A DNA stretch of 64,000 nt from Bacillus sp. V3-13 (GCF_002860165.1 NZ_PGUZ01000031.1:43447-107446); one strand, 5' to 3'. Shown: positions 7,656 to 16,845, counted from the first letter of the stretch. Program-made: numbers and translations. The notes: generated from the sequence alone by a model not told the origin.

Positions 7656-9398
7656 CTATTTGAGTTGTTCAACTGCATATTTCACGGTACGAATAGCTTC
7701 CAGAAATGAATAGTTTACCTTATTCAGATTGCGTCTCAATTCTGTTAGGACAAGATAGAATTCGTGGCTGCCCGCTTCTAACACTGCTAATTTTTCACAT
7801 TCTGCGAGAACTGGAATAGGAGATTGTTTCAATGCGGCATCATGATGAAAGCGATCACCTTTCACATAGTTTAGGGTGACTAAAATTCTGGAAAGGATCA
7901 CGATTGTGTTATTCACTAGGGAAATTTTCTCTTTAGAAAGTGGTAAATCTGTCAGACTTTGAAACTCAGTTATTTTTTCTTTTATTTCTGCTATACGCAT
8001 AAATGTTACACTGAAATCTAAATGGCCATTTGTTTTTGTCTGGTAATCCCTAATAAATGATTCTAGTTCTTCAACGGCTGCCAATTGATTGATTGGAAGT
8101 ATGTCACAAGAACATGCTTCATATACAATAGATAAATATATTTGACAATCACGGACAAGGTTTTCTGGTGAAATTTTATCAAGCGTATCTTCGGTCGTAT
8201 GCCACCACCACCCAAATCCTCCGGCTTTCCCACCGCCAAATAACTGTGAAAAAGCTTTAGATGCAGGGTTATTTGATTTCGGCTGTTCTGATAATCCCAT
8301 AAAAAGGGATGGGACGCCTGGCCCCCAGAAGGATTGATCCCCGGCTCTTCCAAAACGGGAACCTTCAAAATCGTCTCCTGCTAATTCTTTTATAAATCTT
8401 TTGGCAAGATCCTTAGTTTCGGCCATACAATTGGCCTCTGTTAGTATGGTTGCCCCTTGGCCGCCAACTGAATCAATATTGATATGAAGTACACAGTTTT
8501 CGTATAGATCTTCCCAATGCTCATCACAATAAAGGGCAGATCCGGCATAACGCCCATGTGAATGTCCAGACCAGAAGGCAAGCTTCAAAGAGCGGCGAAG
8601 CTTTTCTTTATTTTCAGCCAGAATCCTGGCAACTTCTATTATTGTTGCATCAGCCGTACCGTTATCCATAACCCCATAATGCCATGAATCAATATGTCCG
8701 CTAAACATTACATATTTCTCAGGTTCAATATTTCCTTCAATAACAGCTGTTAAAGTGGGGATTTCCCTCCACTTGGTATCAACCTGTGTTTTCATCCATC
8801 CTGAGCAACTACCTTTTTCAACAATCTCTTTAATTATCTTGCCGTCTTCAAAATTCACCGACACAACAGGAATTGAAGGTAATGCCTTTTGCGTAACAGG
8901 TGTTGGGTTGCCCCACACAGCAGAAACAATCATTTCATGAGTATATTCAGCATTTATGAAAATAACCGCTTTTGCACCGGCTTCCTGTGCTTGCAGTACT
9001 GCTCCGGGAATAGCAAGACCATCCAATAAAGCTATTTTTCCTTGTACCGGTGTATCTTCATAATTAGCCGACACCGCTTTACCTGCATAAACGACCTCCC
9101 CTTCTATACCTTGTTGCATAGTAGAAACAGCCATGGAATGGGTGATACAAGAAAAACATTGTCCATCAATTTTTAATTCCGCTTCTCCTGGCAGACTTAT
9201 GTAAGCGTCATTTAAAGTTAGCTCCGTGTCTAAGCCGAATTCCTCCAGCTTGGCTTTCACATATTCGAAGGCACGATATTCTTCCTCGGTTCCGGATAAC
9301 CGGATTTCTGAGGAAACATTTTTGGTATACTCCATTAACAAATCCTGATTCACTTCCTGAATTAATTGGTTGTGTGCAGACTCCAACTTCAGCTTCAT
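7656..9398 (-). CDS. M28-like peptidase with altered zinc-site motif
   Basis: A 580-residue protein with a PA-type insert (about residues 95-200) inside an aminopeptidase M28 fold. Visible ligands: H235 in GHIDSW, D245 in MDNGTAD, D309 in INIDS and a late WWWHTTEDT histidine. The usual catalytic Glu-Glu pair is replaced: where FWxAEExG is expected there is FWSGHSHGRYAGS (residues 275-287). Such HSHGRY variants occur in a divergent M28 branch, so it may be a distinct hydrolase rather than a normal aminopeptidase. No signal peptide is seen, so it is cytoplasmic. Start 9398 follows AAAGGGGAAATTAAA; an ATG at 9425 overlapping the upstream stop (ATGA) is an alternative adding nine residues. Confidence 0.75.
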   Translation of the reverse strand: MKLKLESAHNQLIQEVNQDLLMEYTKNVSSEIRLSGTEEEYRAFEYVKAKLEEFGLDTELTLNDAYISLPGEAELKIDGQCFSCITHSMAVSTMQQGIEGEVVYAGKAVSANYEDTPVQGKIALLDGLAIPGAVLQAQEAGAKAVIFINAEYTHEMIVSAVWGNPTPVTQKALPSIPVVSVNFEDGKIIKEIVEKGSCSGWMKTQVDTKWREIPTLTAVIEGNIEPEKYVMFSGHIDSWHYGVMDNGTADATIIEVARILAENKEKLRRSLKLAFWSGHSHGRYAGSALYCDEHWEDLYENCVLHINIDSVGGQGATILTEANCMAETKDLAKRFIKELAGDDFEGSRFGRAGDQSFWGPGVPSLFMGLSEQPKSNNPASKAFSQLFGGGKAGGFGWWWHTTEDTLDKISPENLVRDCQIYLSIVYEACSCDILPINQLAAVEELESFIRDYQTKTNGHLDFSVTFMRIAEIKEKITEFQSLTDLPLSKEKISLVNNTIVILSRILVTLNYVKGDRFHHDAALKQSPIPVLAECEKLAVLEAGSHEFYLVLTELRRNLNKVNYSFLEAIRTVKYAVEQLK

Positions 9399-9421
9399 TT
9401 TAATTTCCCCTTTCAATTTTT

Positions 9422-10558
9422 TCATAACTCCCTCAGTAACAACGCAAGCAATGCACTCCTTTTCGGCATTTCTGAAATAATCAGATGTTCATTTAGTGCA
9501 TGTGCTCCATCTCCAACTGCACCTAAACCGTCAAGTGTTGGCGCAAATGGTGCAGTAAAGTTCCCGTCGCTTCCACCTCCTGTTTCCGTTTCTGGCAAAT
9601 TAATACCAAGATGCTCCTGTGCTAACATTTTTGCTGTATTGTAGAGTTTAATTACCTCTTCAGTTCTTTCCAAAGGCGGACGATTCACTCCGCCAATAAC
9701 TTGCACCTGTATGCCATCTAGTTTGGGGTCCAAATTTTTTATCAAAGGAATTAGCCGATCAAATTCATCCTGCGTTTTAACTCGCAAATCAATATCTGCT
9801 GCCGCCTCGGCGGCTACCACATTGACAGTAGTTCCGCCTGAGACTCTCCCCACATTTATCGTCGTTCCTTTCTTAATATCCTGCAATCGATATAAGTAAG
9901 AAACTTGCTTACTTAATTCATGGATGGCACTCAATCCCTTTTCTGGTTCCAATCCTGCGTGAGAAGCCCTTCCCTTTATCTGAAGCTTAAAAATCCCCAC
10001 ACCCTTTCTTGAAGTTTTTAAAGCACCTTCCTGTGATACCGCGGGTTCTAAGACAAGCACATACTTACTTTTTTTTGCTTCTTTCTCGATTAATTTCTGA
10101 GAAGAAGGGCTTCCCCACTCTTCATCAGAGGTGAACAAGAAAACAACCTTTTTGTTTAATGTTTCGTTCATCTCTTTAAGTGCATGAAGAGCGTACAATC
10201 CCTGTACTAAACCCCCTTTCATATCAAAAACTCCGGGGCCATATGCCCTATCTCCGACTATTTTAAAAGGGATTTTTTCATGTATATCCCCTTTTTGCCA
10301 AACTGTATCAAAATGTGCAAGAAGCAGTATTTGTTCTTCACCGCTTCCAAATTCCCCTTTGATATGATTGCCGTATTGCAGGTTGGGGATGATTGCTGCT
10401 TTCTCGCCGGTCAGTTCCTCAAATAAAGAGGCTATAAAAGAACCTAATTGATCATTTAATTGTTTATCCAATGTGGGTGACTCTTTTTCAACTATCTGTC
10501 GCAGAGTGTCCAGCATTTCTGCCCTTTTCCCATGTAAAAAATCTACGATGCCTGTCAT
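9422..10558 (-). CDS. M20 family metallopeptidase (carboxypeptidase G2-like)
   Basis: A 378-residue protein with M20 motifs LLAHFDTVW, GPGVFDMKGGL (bridging Asp), TSDEEWGSPSS (catalytic and ligand Glu), then EPAVSQEGALKTSRKGVG and late GGGSDGNFTAP. GALKTSRKG followed by a lid domain with GRASHAGLEPEKG is typical of the glutamate carboxypeptidase/CPG2 group, which releases C-terminal acidic residues from peptides or N-acyl amino acids. Cytoplasmic, no signal peptide. Its ATG overlaps the SDR stop codon (ATGA at 10555-10558), and its own stop overlaps a possible start of the M28 gene, so SDR, this gene and M28 are translationally linked. Confidence 0.88.
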   Translation of the reverse strand: MTGIVDFLHGKRAEMLDTLRQIVEKESPTLDKQLNDQLGSFIASLFEELTGEKAAIIPNLQYGNHIKGEFGSGEEQILLLAHFDTVWQKGDIHEKIPFKIVGDRAYGPGVFDMKGGLVQGLYALHALKEMNETLNKKVVFLFTSDEEWGSPSSQKLIEKEAKKSKYVLVLEPAVSQEGALKTSRKGVGIFKLQIKGRASHAGLEPEKGLSAIHELSKQVSYLYRLQDIKKGTTINVGRVSGGTTVNVVAAEAAADIDLRVKTQDEFDRLIPLIKNLDPKLDGIQVQVIGGVNRPPLERTEEVIKLYNTAKMLAQEHLGINLPETETGGGSDGNFTAPFAPTLDGLGAVGDGAHALNEHLIISEMPKRSALLALLLREL

Positions 10559-11388
10559 AAAACTCCTCCTTTGTTAACAACTGCATTCTCTGTTTCTTTT
10601 AATGATTGAAAGACTCTTCCCGCCGAATACCCCCCATCTACTAAAAGAGATTGACCCGTTACATAGGTTGATTGATTGGAAGCCAGGAAAAGAACTCCTT
10701 TAGAGATTTCCTCAACTAAAGCTGTTCTGCTCATCGGGCAATATAACAGTTTTTCTTTATGCTCCTTAATCGCTTTCTCATCTGTAAGCGTTTGGAGCAC
10801 TGTCTCTGTTTCTACTAATCCAGGACCTAGTGAATTGACTCTGATTCCGTATTCTGCCCATTCTAACGCCAATACCTGTGTAAGCATTTTAACAGCAGCT
10901 TTAGATGCACAGTAATGAGCCACACCCGGTCTAGCCACTTCACTGGCTGTGGAAGTAATATTCACGATTCTTCCACCACTTGTCTGCTCAATCATTTTCC
11001 TTGCCACGGTTTGGCATAAGAAGAATGTTCCTTTCAAATTGAGATCCATCACTGAATCCCATGCTTGTTCATCAATTTGAAATGCGGGATTGACCGGATA
11101 GATTCCTGCACAATTTATGAGAATATCAATCCTTTGGAAGCTCTTAATTGCTTGTTCAACGACCCTGTCCATAACCTCTATATTAGTAAGATCAGCCGAG
11201 ACTGTAACTATATGGCTTTCAGGATAAGAATCAGCCAACTCTTTCTTTGTAAGTTCTAAATGTTCTTGTTTAATATCTACTAAAAGAACAGATGCGCCTT
11301 CCTTTAAAAAATCATGCGCAATTCCTTTACCGATTCCAGAGGCACTTCCAGTAATAATAGCTGCTTCCCCTTCCAAAGCACGATTCAT
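10555..11388 (-). CDS. SDR family NAD(P)-dependent oxidoreductase
   Basis: A 277-residue classical short-chain dehydrogenase: cofactor loop TGSASGIGKG (residues 13-22), NCAG (about 90), catalytic serine in NITSTAS, YxxxK in YCASKAA, and the PG motif RVNSLGPGLVET. The closing GQSLLVDGGYS is standard for the family. It probably oxidises a hydroxy group or reduces a ketone on a catabolic intermediate. First enzyme gene after the Lrp regulator (110 bases downstream) and coupled by a four-base overlap to the M20 gene. Good AAAGGGAGTG site before the ATG. Substrate not predictable. Confidence 0.85.
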   Translation of the reverse strand: MNRALEGEAAIITGSASGIGKGIAHDFLKEGASVLLVDIKQEHLELTKKELADSYPESHIVTVSADLTNIEVMDRVVEQAIKSFQRIDILINCAGIYPVNPAFQIDEQAWDSVMDLNLKGTFFLCQTVARKMIEQTSGGRIVNITSTASEVARPGVAHYCASKAAVKMLTQVLALEWAEYGIRVNSLGPGLVETETVLQTLTDEKAIKEHKEKLLYCPMSRTALVEEISKGVLFLASNQSTYVTGQSLLVDGGYSAGRVFQSLKETENAVVNKGGVL

Positions 11389-11497
11389 TATTTTTCACTC
11401 CCTTTTTGATATTAGCCAATATTCCGTGTATGCTTTCGTACGTATTTTAAGACTATTTTATAATTTCAGAAAATTTTGAGGTAAAAAAAATTGGGTG

Positions 11498-11986
11498 TTA
11501 ATTCCGAACCCCCCAATCGTAAGTTTGTTTATAAATGGCAAGAAGCAAGGAAGAATCCATGGAATCAATCCCATCGATTTTGCCCATCTCAGAGTTGATC
11601 ACTCTATGAAGATCTTCATTTGAAGCTGTAATAACCTCCACATATAAATCATATACACCGGTTGCAGCAGCCACAAATCGAACCTCAGGAATCTCTACTA
11701 ATTGTTTAATTACATGATCAATTTTTTGAAGTCGAACCTTTATCCCAAACATCGTTACAGTGGGATTCCCAGTTTTAAAAGGGTTTACGACACCTACAAT
11801 TTTTAACAGGTTGTTTTCAATTAATCTTTGGACCCTGTTTCTTACCGTTCCTACTGTAATGTTCAACTCTTCTGCCATATCGGTATAAGATGTTCTGCCG
11901 TCTACCTGTAAACGTTCAATAATTTCAATATCGAGCTCATCTAAATGATGTTGGTTATCCTCTAGCTTTTCTGTTTTTTTAACCAA
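11498..11986 (-). CDS. Lrp/AsnC family transcriptional regulator
   Basis: A 162-residue protein with an AsnC-type winged helix-turn-helix (residues 17-66: LDIEIIERLQVDGRTSYTDM then VGTVRNRVQRL) and a RAM ligand-binding domain (residues 80-150: VAAATGVYDLYVEV). Such regulators bind amino acids or their derivatives and form octamers. It is the head gene of a co-directional run reaching the left edge of the window, so it likely controls that peptide/amino-acid island. About 110 bases separate it from the SDR gene, enough for a promoter or operator, but I see no clear palindrome there. Confidence 0.85.
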   Translation of the reverse strand: MVKKTEKLEDNQHHLDELDIEIIERLQVDGRTSYTDMAEELNITVGTVRNRVQRLIENNLLKIVGVVNPFKTGNPTVTMFGIKVRLQKIDHVIKQLVEIPEVRFVAAATGVYDLYVEVITASNEDLHRVINSEMGKIDGIDSMDSSLLLAIYKQTYDWGVRN

Positions 11987-12171
11987 AATTACTCACCACA
12001 ATATTGTAAAATTTATAATTAACAATATAATAATTTATATTTTTTTCATTTTCAACCCGTATATTTATAAATAATGCATTATTACGATGATCTTCTCGTT
12101 TTTTTACATATATATTTTATCAATAACCCTCAGAACGACCCTTTTGAAATGGCAACTCGAAAAACCAATGT

Positions 12172-12208
12172 AAAAAAGAGGGTGCACCCAGTCATTGGGG
12201 TCACCCTC
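12172..12208 (-). terminator. Terminator of the GH144-type glucanase gene
   Basis: Minus-strand hairpin with arms GAGGGTG / CACCCTC enclosing a second pairing ACCCC / GGGGT, followed by TTTTTT. It starts 15 bases after the glucanase stop codon. Confidence 0.85.
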
Positions 12209-12222
12209 TCCCTTAACTTTAG

Positions 12223-13569
12223 CTATTGAATCGAAAATTCTTCTTTCTTTAATAATTCCTCAGGCTTGCTGCCGATTTCGCTGCTGTGGAAATAATCGCG
12301 AATCACGCCATCATGCACGTAGTTTGCAATGGATGCCATGATCATTCCCTGGTCGAGAGCTAAATATGCTTTTGCAATATCCCCGGTCACGACATTGACT
12401 GAGTCATAAAAGCCATATTTACCATACGTATCTAGTTCTTTTAATGCTTTGATATTCTGGTAGGCTTCCTCTGGAGCATACTCAAGTGCCAGGAAAGTGG
12501 CATGGGCAGTGACGGTTCCGTCATCCTTGTACCCTAATGTACCGAGTGGTGTTGCCGCAAATTCACTGTAGCCATCTGGAGTGGCTGCTGGTGAAAAGCC
12601 CCAGGCTGGATAACCTTTTTCTTTCGCATATGCGATCTGAAGTTCTACATGGCGTTTATTGTTTAAACCAAGCGCTTTCGTGCCAAGCTCTTTTTCTTTT
12701 AACACGAGTCCCGGCATCAGCCCTTCAAACATGCTGCCGCCCCAGCTCGGTACATAGCTGATTCCTTTGTACTGATAATGACCTTCAAATACAGAAACCC
12801 CATCGTATTCGACAGTTGGTCCTGTCGGAATTTGTGCCTGCCAGTCCCATTCTGCAGGGAGTGTCCGGTACAATTTCCACCAATGATGTGACGGAACATC
12901 CCCTTTGCCGATCGCGATATAACTTGCGACTCGGGGTTCTGTGTAGAACATGCCATAATGGTGCCCGGTGAGCTCGCCCCGGTCTACATAATAGCCGCCC
13001 CGGAACTGGCCGACATTTGGATCATATAACGGTGCATAATTCATTGCTTCGACAAGCACACTAGTCTGTTCAGCTAATTCTTGATAAGCCTGGCCGGTTA
13101 CTATTAAAGCAGCAGAAAGCCAGCCGTTATCCACCTGGGAAATAAATTGCCCCCAATCCGTTTTTAAACTGCCATCTGTGTTATACCAGTTGTAAAATAA
13201 GCCATTCCACTTTTGTAATTTCTCCAAAGTATTTAAAGTTGTTTGTATTTTAGCAACTGCCTCTTTCCTTGAGATGATGTCCATCTGTTCAGCTGACACT
13301 GTGCTTAATAAGTACATCCCTATATTCGTTGGGGACGTATGTTTTGCCGCAATTTCTTCTCCATTCTGAAAACGAACGGCATCGTATGTTAAACCTGTTG
13401 CCGGATCGGTGAAATCTTCAAAATATCGATACGTTTTCTTGGCTACCGATTCCAGTTGCCGACCAAAAGTTTTATTTTCAAGATCTTTTGCAAAGGCAGC
13501 TGGTGAGACTAATAAACTGGAAATCAAAAATCCTATCACTACCATGATTACATAGCTTTTTTTGGACAT
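12223..13569 (-). CDS. Secreted GH144-type endo-beta-1,2-glucanase
   Basis: A 448-residue protein with a signal peptide (MSKKSYVIMVVIGFLISSLL, cleavage near AFA-KD) and an alpha/alpha-barrel domain of the glucoamylase-like type: TYRYFEDFTDPATGLTYD, DNGWLSAALIV, HHWWKLYRTLP, SWGGSMFEGLMP and GFSPAATPDGYSEF. This set matches GH144 and relatives, whose characterised members hydrolyse beta-1,2-glucan internally to sophoro-oligosaccharides. The family name follows from motif recall; the specificity is strongly supported by the neighbouring GH94 phosphorylase and GH3 genes. It is secreted and acts outside the cell. It has its own promoter carrying the locus operator (13592-13607) and its own terminator. 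Confidence 0.8.
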   Translation of the reverse strand: MSKKSYVIMVVIGFLISSLLVSPAAFAKDLENKTFGRQLESVAKKTYRYFEDFTDPATGLTYDAVRFQNGEEIAAKHTSPTNIGMYLLSTVSAEQMDIISRKEAVAKIQTTLNTLEKLQKWNGLFYNWYNTDGSLKTDWGQFISQVDNGWLSAALIVTGQAYQELAEQTSVLVEAMNYAPLYDPNVGQFRGGYYVDRGELTGHHYGMFYTEPRVASYIAIGKGDVPSHHWWKLYRTLPAEWDWQAQIPTGPTVEYDGVSVFEGHYQYKGISYVPSWGGSMFEGLMPGLVLKEKELGTKALGLNNKRHVELQIAYAKEKGYPAWGFSPAATPDGYSEFAATPLGTLGYKDDGTVTAHATFLALEYAPEEAYQNIKALKELDTYGKYGFYDSVNVVTGDIAKAYLALDQGMIMASIANYVHDGVIRDYFHSSEIGSKPEELLKKEEFSIQ

Positions 13570-13591
13570 GTTAAAACTCCTTTCGATATTA

Positions 13592-13639
13592 ATCGAAACG
13601 TTTCTATAACATCATAACATTCCAAAATGTAAGCGTGAA
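13592..13639 (-). promoter_or_regulatory. Glucanase promoter with LacI-type operator
   Basis: On the minus strand, TTCACG (13634-13639) and TATGAT (13611-13616) are 17 bases apart. Just downstream lies ATCGAAACGTTTCTAT (13592-13607), whose core GAAACGTTTC is a perfect palindrome shared with the other promoters of the locus. A repressor bound here would cover the transcription start. Confidence 0.75.
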
Positions 13640-13692
13640 CATCTATTCTAATAATCCATAAAAAAGGTTACTAAACTACTATTTTTTCACAT

Positions 13693-13722
13693 AAAAAGAA
13701 CCCCAGCAAAAAACTGGAGTTC
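13693..13722 (-). terminator. Terminator of the oligosaccharide ABC transporter operon
   Basis: Minus-strand hairpin GAACTCCAG / CTGGGGTTC (13698-13722, one G-T type mismatch) followed by TTTTT. It starts seven bases after the permease stop and separates the operon from the glucanase promoter. Confidence 0.88.
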
Positions 13723-13729
13723 CAGGCAC

Positions 13730-14596
13730 TTACTTCATACCGGAAATGGTATATCCTTCGATAATATGTTTTTGGAACAGGATAAAAATGATAATGATTG
13801 GAACGACCATAAAGGTTGAACCAGCCATTTGCAGTGCGAAATTGCCTGTGTACTGCCCTTTCAGAAGTGATAAACCGACAGATAATGTATAAAGGCTCTC
13901 ATCATTCGCAATAATCAGCGGCCAGAGGAAACTGTTCCAGCCTGCAATAAAGGTCAGAATGCCTTGAACGGCAATGATCGATTTAGACATCGGCAATACG
14001 ATCTGTAAAAACACCCGGAGTTCGCTCGCGCCATCCAGGCGGGCTGCCTCCAGCAATTCATCCGGAATCGTCGAAATAAACTGCCTGAACAGGAAGATCC
14101 CAAAGGCTCCGACAAGTCCTGGCAGTACAATCCCGGCCATCGTGTTGGTCAAATGCATTTCATTCAAGATTAAATAGACTGGGATCATCGTCACTTGTCC
14201 CGGTATCATCATCGTTGCCAGAACGAGAAAAAACAGTTTGTCCCTTCCCTTAAATTGAAATTTTGCAAAGGCATAGCCAGCCATCGCATTTAAAAACAAG
14301 CCGACGAACGACCAAAGAACGATGACAATCGTATTTTTTAAATAAACGGCAAAGTTCATGTTCTCAAACAGGTTCTGAAAGTTTTCCAACGTAAATTCGT
14401 TAGGCCAGAGGGTCGGCGGGATTTGCATTACTTCACTTTCTGTTTTAAAGGCCGATAAAATCATCCAGATAAACGGGACCGTTATGAGAATGCCGCCCAC
14501 TGCCAATATGATACCGACGAGCCATTGCGCGGTTTTTGCTTTTTTCAAAGGGTCTAATCCAGGTTTATTCAGTACATTGGTTTTCACAGGTTTCAC
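13730..14596 (-). CDS. Carbohydrate ABC transporter permease (MalG-type), sophoro-oligosaccharide importer
   Basis: A 288-residue membrane protein with six predicted helices and the inner-membrane permease EAA loop (ELLEAARLDGASELRVFLQIVLPMSKS), which docks to the ATPase. N-terminal KTESEVMQIPPTLWP is typical of MalG/CUT1 second permeases. It is last in the operon after the binding protein and the first permease. No ATPase is encoded here, so it presumably uses a shared MsmX-type ATPase elsewhere in the genome, as is common for CUT1 importers in Bacillus. The substrate, beta-1,2-gluco-oligosaccharides, is inferred from context. Confidence 0.88.
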   Translation of the reverse strand: MKPVKTNVLNKPGLDPLKKAKTAQWLVGIILAVGGILITVPFIWMILSAFKTESEVMQIPPTLWPNEFTLENFQNLFENMNFAVYLKNTIVIVLWSFVGLFLNAMAGYAFAKFQFKGRDKLFFLVLATMMIPGQVTMIPVYLILNEMHLTNTMAGIVLPGLVGAFGIFLFRQFISTIPDELLEAARLDGASELRVFLQIVLPMSKSIIAVQGILTFIAGWNSFLWPLIIANDESLYTLSVGLSLLKGQYTGNFALQMAGSTFMVVPIIIIFILFQKHIIEGYTISGMK

Positions 14597-14609
14597 CTCT
14601 TCTCTTCAA

Positions 14610-15497
14610 TCAGTAATCAGTATTTCTCTTTTGGAATTTAAATTGGATCAATGTAATCACAATAATCGCAATGAACAGGATAAATGAGCCAGCTGCAGCA
14701 TAGCCAAAATTACTGAATTGGAAACCATTGCGATAAATAAACAAAGCTACCGAAGTCGTACTGTCAAGCGGCCCTCCGTTTGTCATGACAAATGGTTCCT
14801 CGAAGAATTGCAGCCAGCCAATCATCGTTGTAATCGAGACAAAGAAAATCGCATAACGCAGTAATGGGATCGTTATTTTCGTCAATTGCTTCCATCCATT
14901 CGCCCCATCGAGCTGGGCTGCTTCATAATACGTTTTCGGGATTCCTTGCAATGCCGCCAGAAAAATAATCATATTGAGCCCAATCGCTCGCCACAGTGCT
15001 AAAGCGATCAATGATACCTTTGCCATCGTTGGATCCTGCAGCCACGGCACGGATGGCAGATGCAGCAGATTTAATACATAATTGAACAGTCCGAGTTGCG
15101 GATTGTATAAATAGGTCCATACAACCGCAACGGCAACAACGTTTGTAATCGAAGGCATATAGAACACGACACGGAAGGCTTTGAAAATACGGGCCTTTCC
15201 AAAATTGATAAGAAGTGCAATCGCTAACGAACAAATAATGACGAGTGGTACTCCGAAAACAACATAAAACAGTGTATTGAAGATTGATTTTAAAAAGATT
15301 GGATCACTGACAACATCTTTATAGTTCTTTAAACCAACAAAGCTAATCGTCGACCAGTCAGCCAATCCTGCTAAATCAATGTCTGTGAAGCTGATAATGA
15401 AAGCAACAAAGATTGGAAAAATTGAAAACATGGTCAACAGAATAATGGCTGGTGCAACGAAGAAATATGGAGTTTTTTTTGAGGTACTGCTATTCAT
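14610..15497 (-). CDS. Carbohydrate ABC transporter permease (MalF-type), sophoro-oligosaccharide importer
   Basis: A 295-residue protein with six helices and an EAA loop (YYEAAQLDGANGWKQLTKITIPLL). PYFFVAPAIILLTMFSIFPI at the N-terminus and FVMTNGGPLDSTTSVALFIY near the C-terminus are hallmarks of CUT1 first permeases. It lies 13 bases upstream of the second permease and 80 bases downstream of the binding-protein gene, with a stem-loop in the gap. It is predicted to form the heterodimeric channel with the 13730 gene product. Confidence 0.9.
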   Translation of the reverse strand: MNSSTSKKTPYFFVAPAIILLTMFSIFPIFVAFIISFTDIDLAGLADWSTISFVGLKNYKDVVSDPIFLKSIFNTLFYVVFGVPLVIICSLAIALLINFGKARIFKAFRVVFYMPSITNVVAVAVVWTYLYNPQLGLFNYVLNLLHLPSVPWLQDPTMAKVSLIALALWRAIGLNMIIFLAALQGIPKTYYEAAQLDGANGWKQLTKITIPLLRYAIFFVSITTMIGWLQFFEEPFVMTNGGPLDSTTSVALFIYRNGFQFSNFGYAAAGSFILFIAIIVITLIQFKFQKRNTDY

Positions 15498-15536
15498 GGA
15501 AAGTTCCTTCCTTCTATGCCTTGGTCAATATAGTGA

Positions 15537-15559
15537 ACTAGCAGGGAAACCCTGCTAGT
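15537..15559 (-). other. Intra-operon stem-loop between binding protein and permeases
   Basis: Perfect 10-bp inverted repeat ACTAGCAGGG / CCCTGCTAGT with a three-base loop and no T run after it. Such hairpins behind binding-protein genes usually stabilise the upstream message or cut read-through partly, giving more binding protein than permease. Confidence 0.7.
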
Positions 15560-15576
15560 CCAATAAGTAAATAGAT

Positions 15577-16845
15577 TTATTCAGTTAACAATTCTTCTGC
15601 CTTTTTATTAAAGTCATCCATTTCTTTTTGAACATCTGCTCCACCGCGGTAGATCTTCTCAAAACTGCTTAAGAATGTCTGGGCGATTTTTTCAAACGAT
15701 GCAATGACCGGCATTGGCTGGGCATTTTCTAGTTGCTCACCAAATACTTTATAATACTCATTTCCCTCTAAAACTTCACTATTCCATGCTTCTTTATTCG
15801 CAGGGAGTGAATTTGTGATTTCAAGCCATTTAACCTGTGTCTCCGGTTTGCTCATGTATGCCAGAAACTTCAATGATGCATCTTTGTTTTTGGTATATTC
15901 GAAGACTGATAGATCAGAGCCGCCAAGCATTGAAGTATTATTTTCTTTGGCAGGAAGGACAGCTGTTGCCCACTTGCCTTCGAGCTCTGGCGCCTGGTCG
16001 TTGATTAATTTAACCATCCACGGACCGCTTATAAACATTGGCAAAATGCCGTCTCCTTTGAATGCCTGAATGATGTCCAGGCCAATATCATCAACAGGAG
16101 CAGAGCCATCTTCAAAGAATCCGTTTAGATACTCTACACTTTCGACAAATGGAGCTTCATTGAAAAGCGGTTTATTGCCGTCTATTAATTGGGAACCGTT
16201 CTGGCGGGCAAACATGAATGCAAGACTTTGCTCTTTTGCATCAATGCTGATTCCATATTTGTTATCGCCGCGTTCTGATAGTTTTTTCGCAGCAGCTCTC
16301 AATTCATCCCATGTCTTTGGTGCTTCGCTGTATCCGGCCTCTTCCAGTAAATCCTTGCGGTAGTATAGGACACGGGTATCGACATACCAAGGAACACCGA
16401 CTACTTTATCTTCAAATTTTGTTGTTTCAATTGAACCTTCGTAAAAATTATCGGCTGCAAATTCCGGATATTCTTCCAAATGCGGTGTTAAATCCAATAA
16501 GGCGCCAGCAGAAGCAAATTCAGGAATCCAGCTTGTCCCCATTTGCAATACATCCGGACCTTTCTTGGATGCGACTGCTGTCAGCAACTTATTGTGGGCT
16601 TGGTCCCATGGAATCGCCTGAACTTTCACTTCAATGTCTGGATTTTCTTTTTCAAACTGATCAGCAATTTTTGGAAGGGATTTTGCTTCCTCTCCCATTC
16701 CCCAAACATTAATCGTGGTTTTCTCTTTATCGCCTGAAGACGCGGAATCAGAAGAACAACCAGCCAGTGCTCCGGAAATAACGACTGATCCGAGTATCGC
16801 TGCTGTGATGATCTTTTTTCTTAAGCTAATAAACTTTGGTTTCAT
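15577..16845 (-). CDS. Extracellular sugar-binding lipoprotein, sophoro-oligosaccharide importer
   Basis: A 422-residue family 1 solute-binding protein with a lipoprotein signal: positive start, hydrophobic stretch and lipobox LAGC at C30. Mature sequence shows TINVWGMGEEAKSLPKIADQ and AIPWDQAHNKLLTAVASKKGPDV, then GISIDAKEQSLAF and the FISGPWMVKLIN segment typical of CUT1 binding proteins. It would be anchored outside the membrane and deliver beta-1,2-gluco-oligosaccharides to the two permeases. The order binding protein, two permeases, GH3, GH94 phosphorylase, LacI recalls the Listeria innocua lin1838-lin1843 region for beta-1,2-glucan use (recalled, not checked here). Confidence 0.9.
   Translation of the reverse strand: MKPKFISLRKKIITAAILGSVVISGALAGCSSDSASSGDKEKTTINVWGMGEEAKSLPKIADQFEKENPDIEVKVQAIPWDQAHNKLLTAVASKKGPDVLQMGTSWIPEFASAGALLDLTPHLEEYPEFAADNFYEGSIETTKFEDKVVGVPWYVDTRVLYYRKDLLEEAGYSEAPKTWDELRAAAKKLSERGDNKYGISIDAKEQSLAFMFARQNGSQLIDGNKPLFNEAPFVESVEYLNGFFEDGSAPVDDIGLDIIQAFKGDGILPMFISGPWMVKLINDQAPELEGKWATAVLPAKENNTSMLGGSDLSVFEYTKNKDASLKFLAYMSKPETQVKWLEITNSLPANKEAWNSEVLEGNEYYKVFGEQLENAQPMPVIASFEKIAQTFLSSFEKIYRGGADVQKEMDDFNKKAEELLTE

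Noticed and set aside
13592..13607. GAAACGTTTC copies read as CcpA cre sites
   Set aside because: They have two bases fewer between the half-sites than cre and occur only at this locus; a local LacI operator fits better. Only 17132-17147 has true cre spacing.
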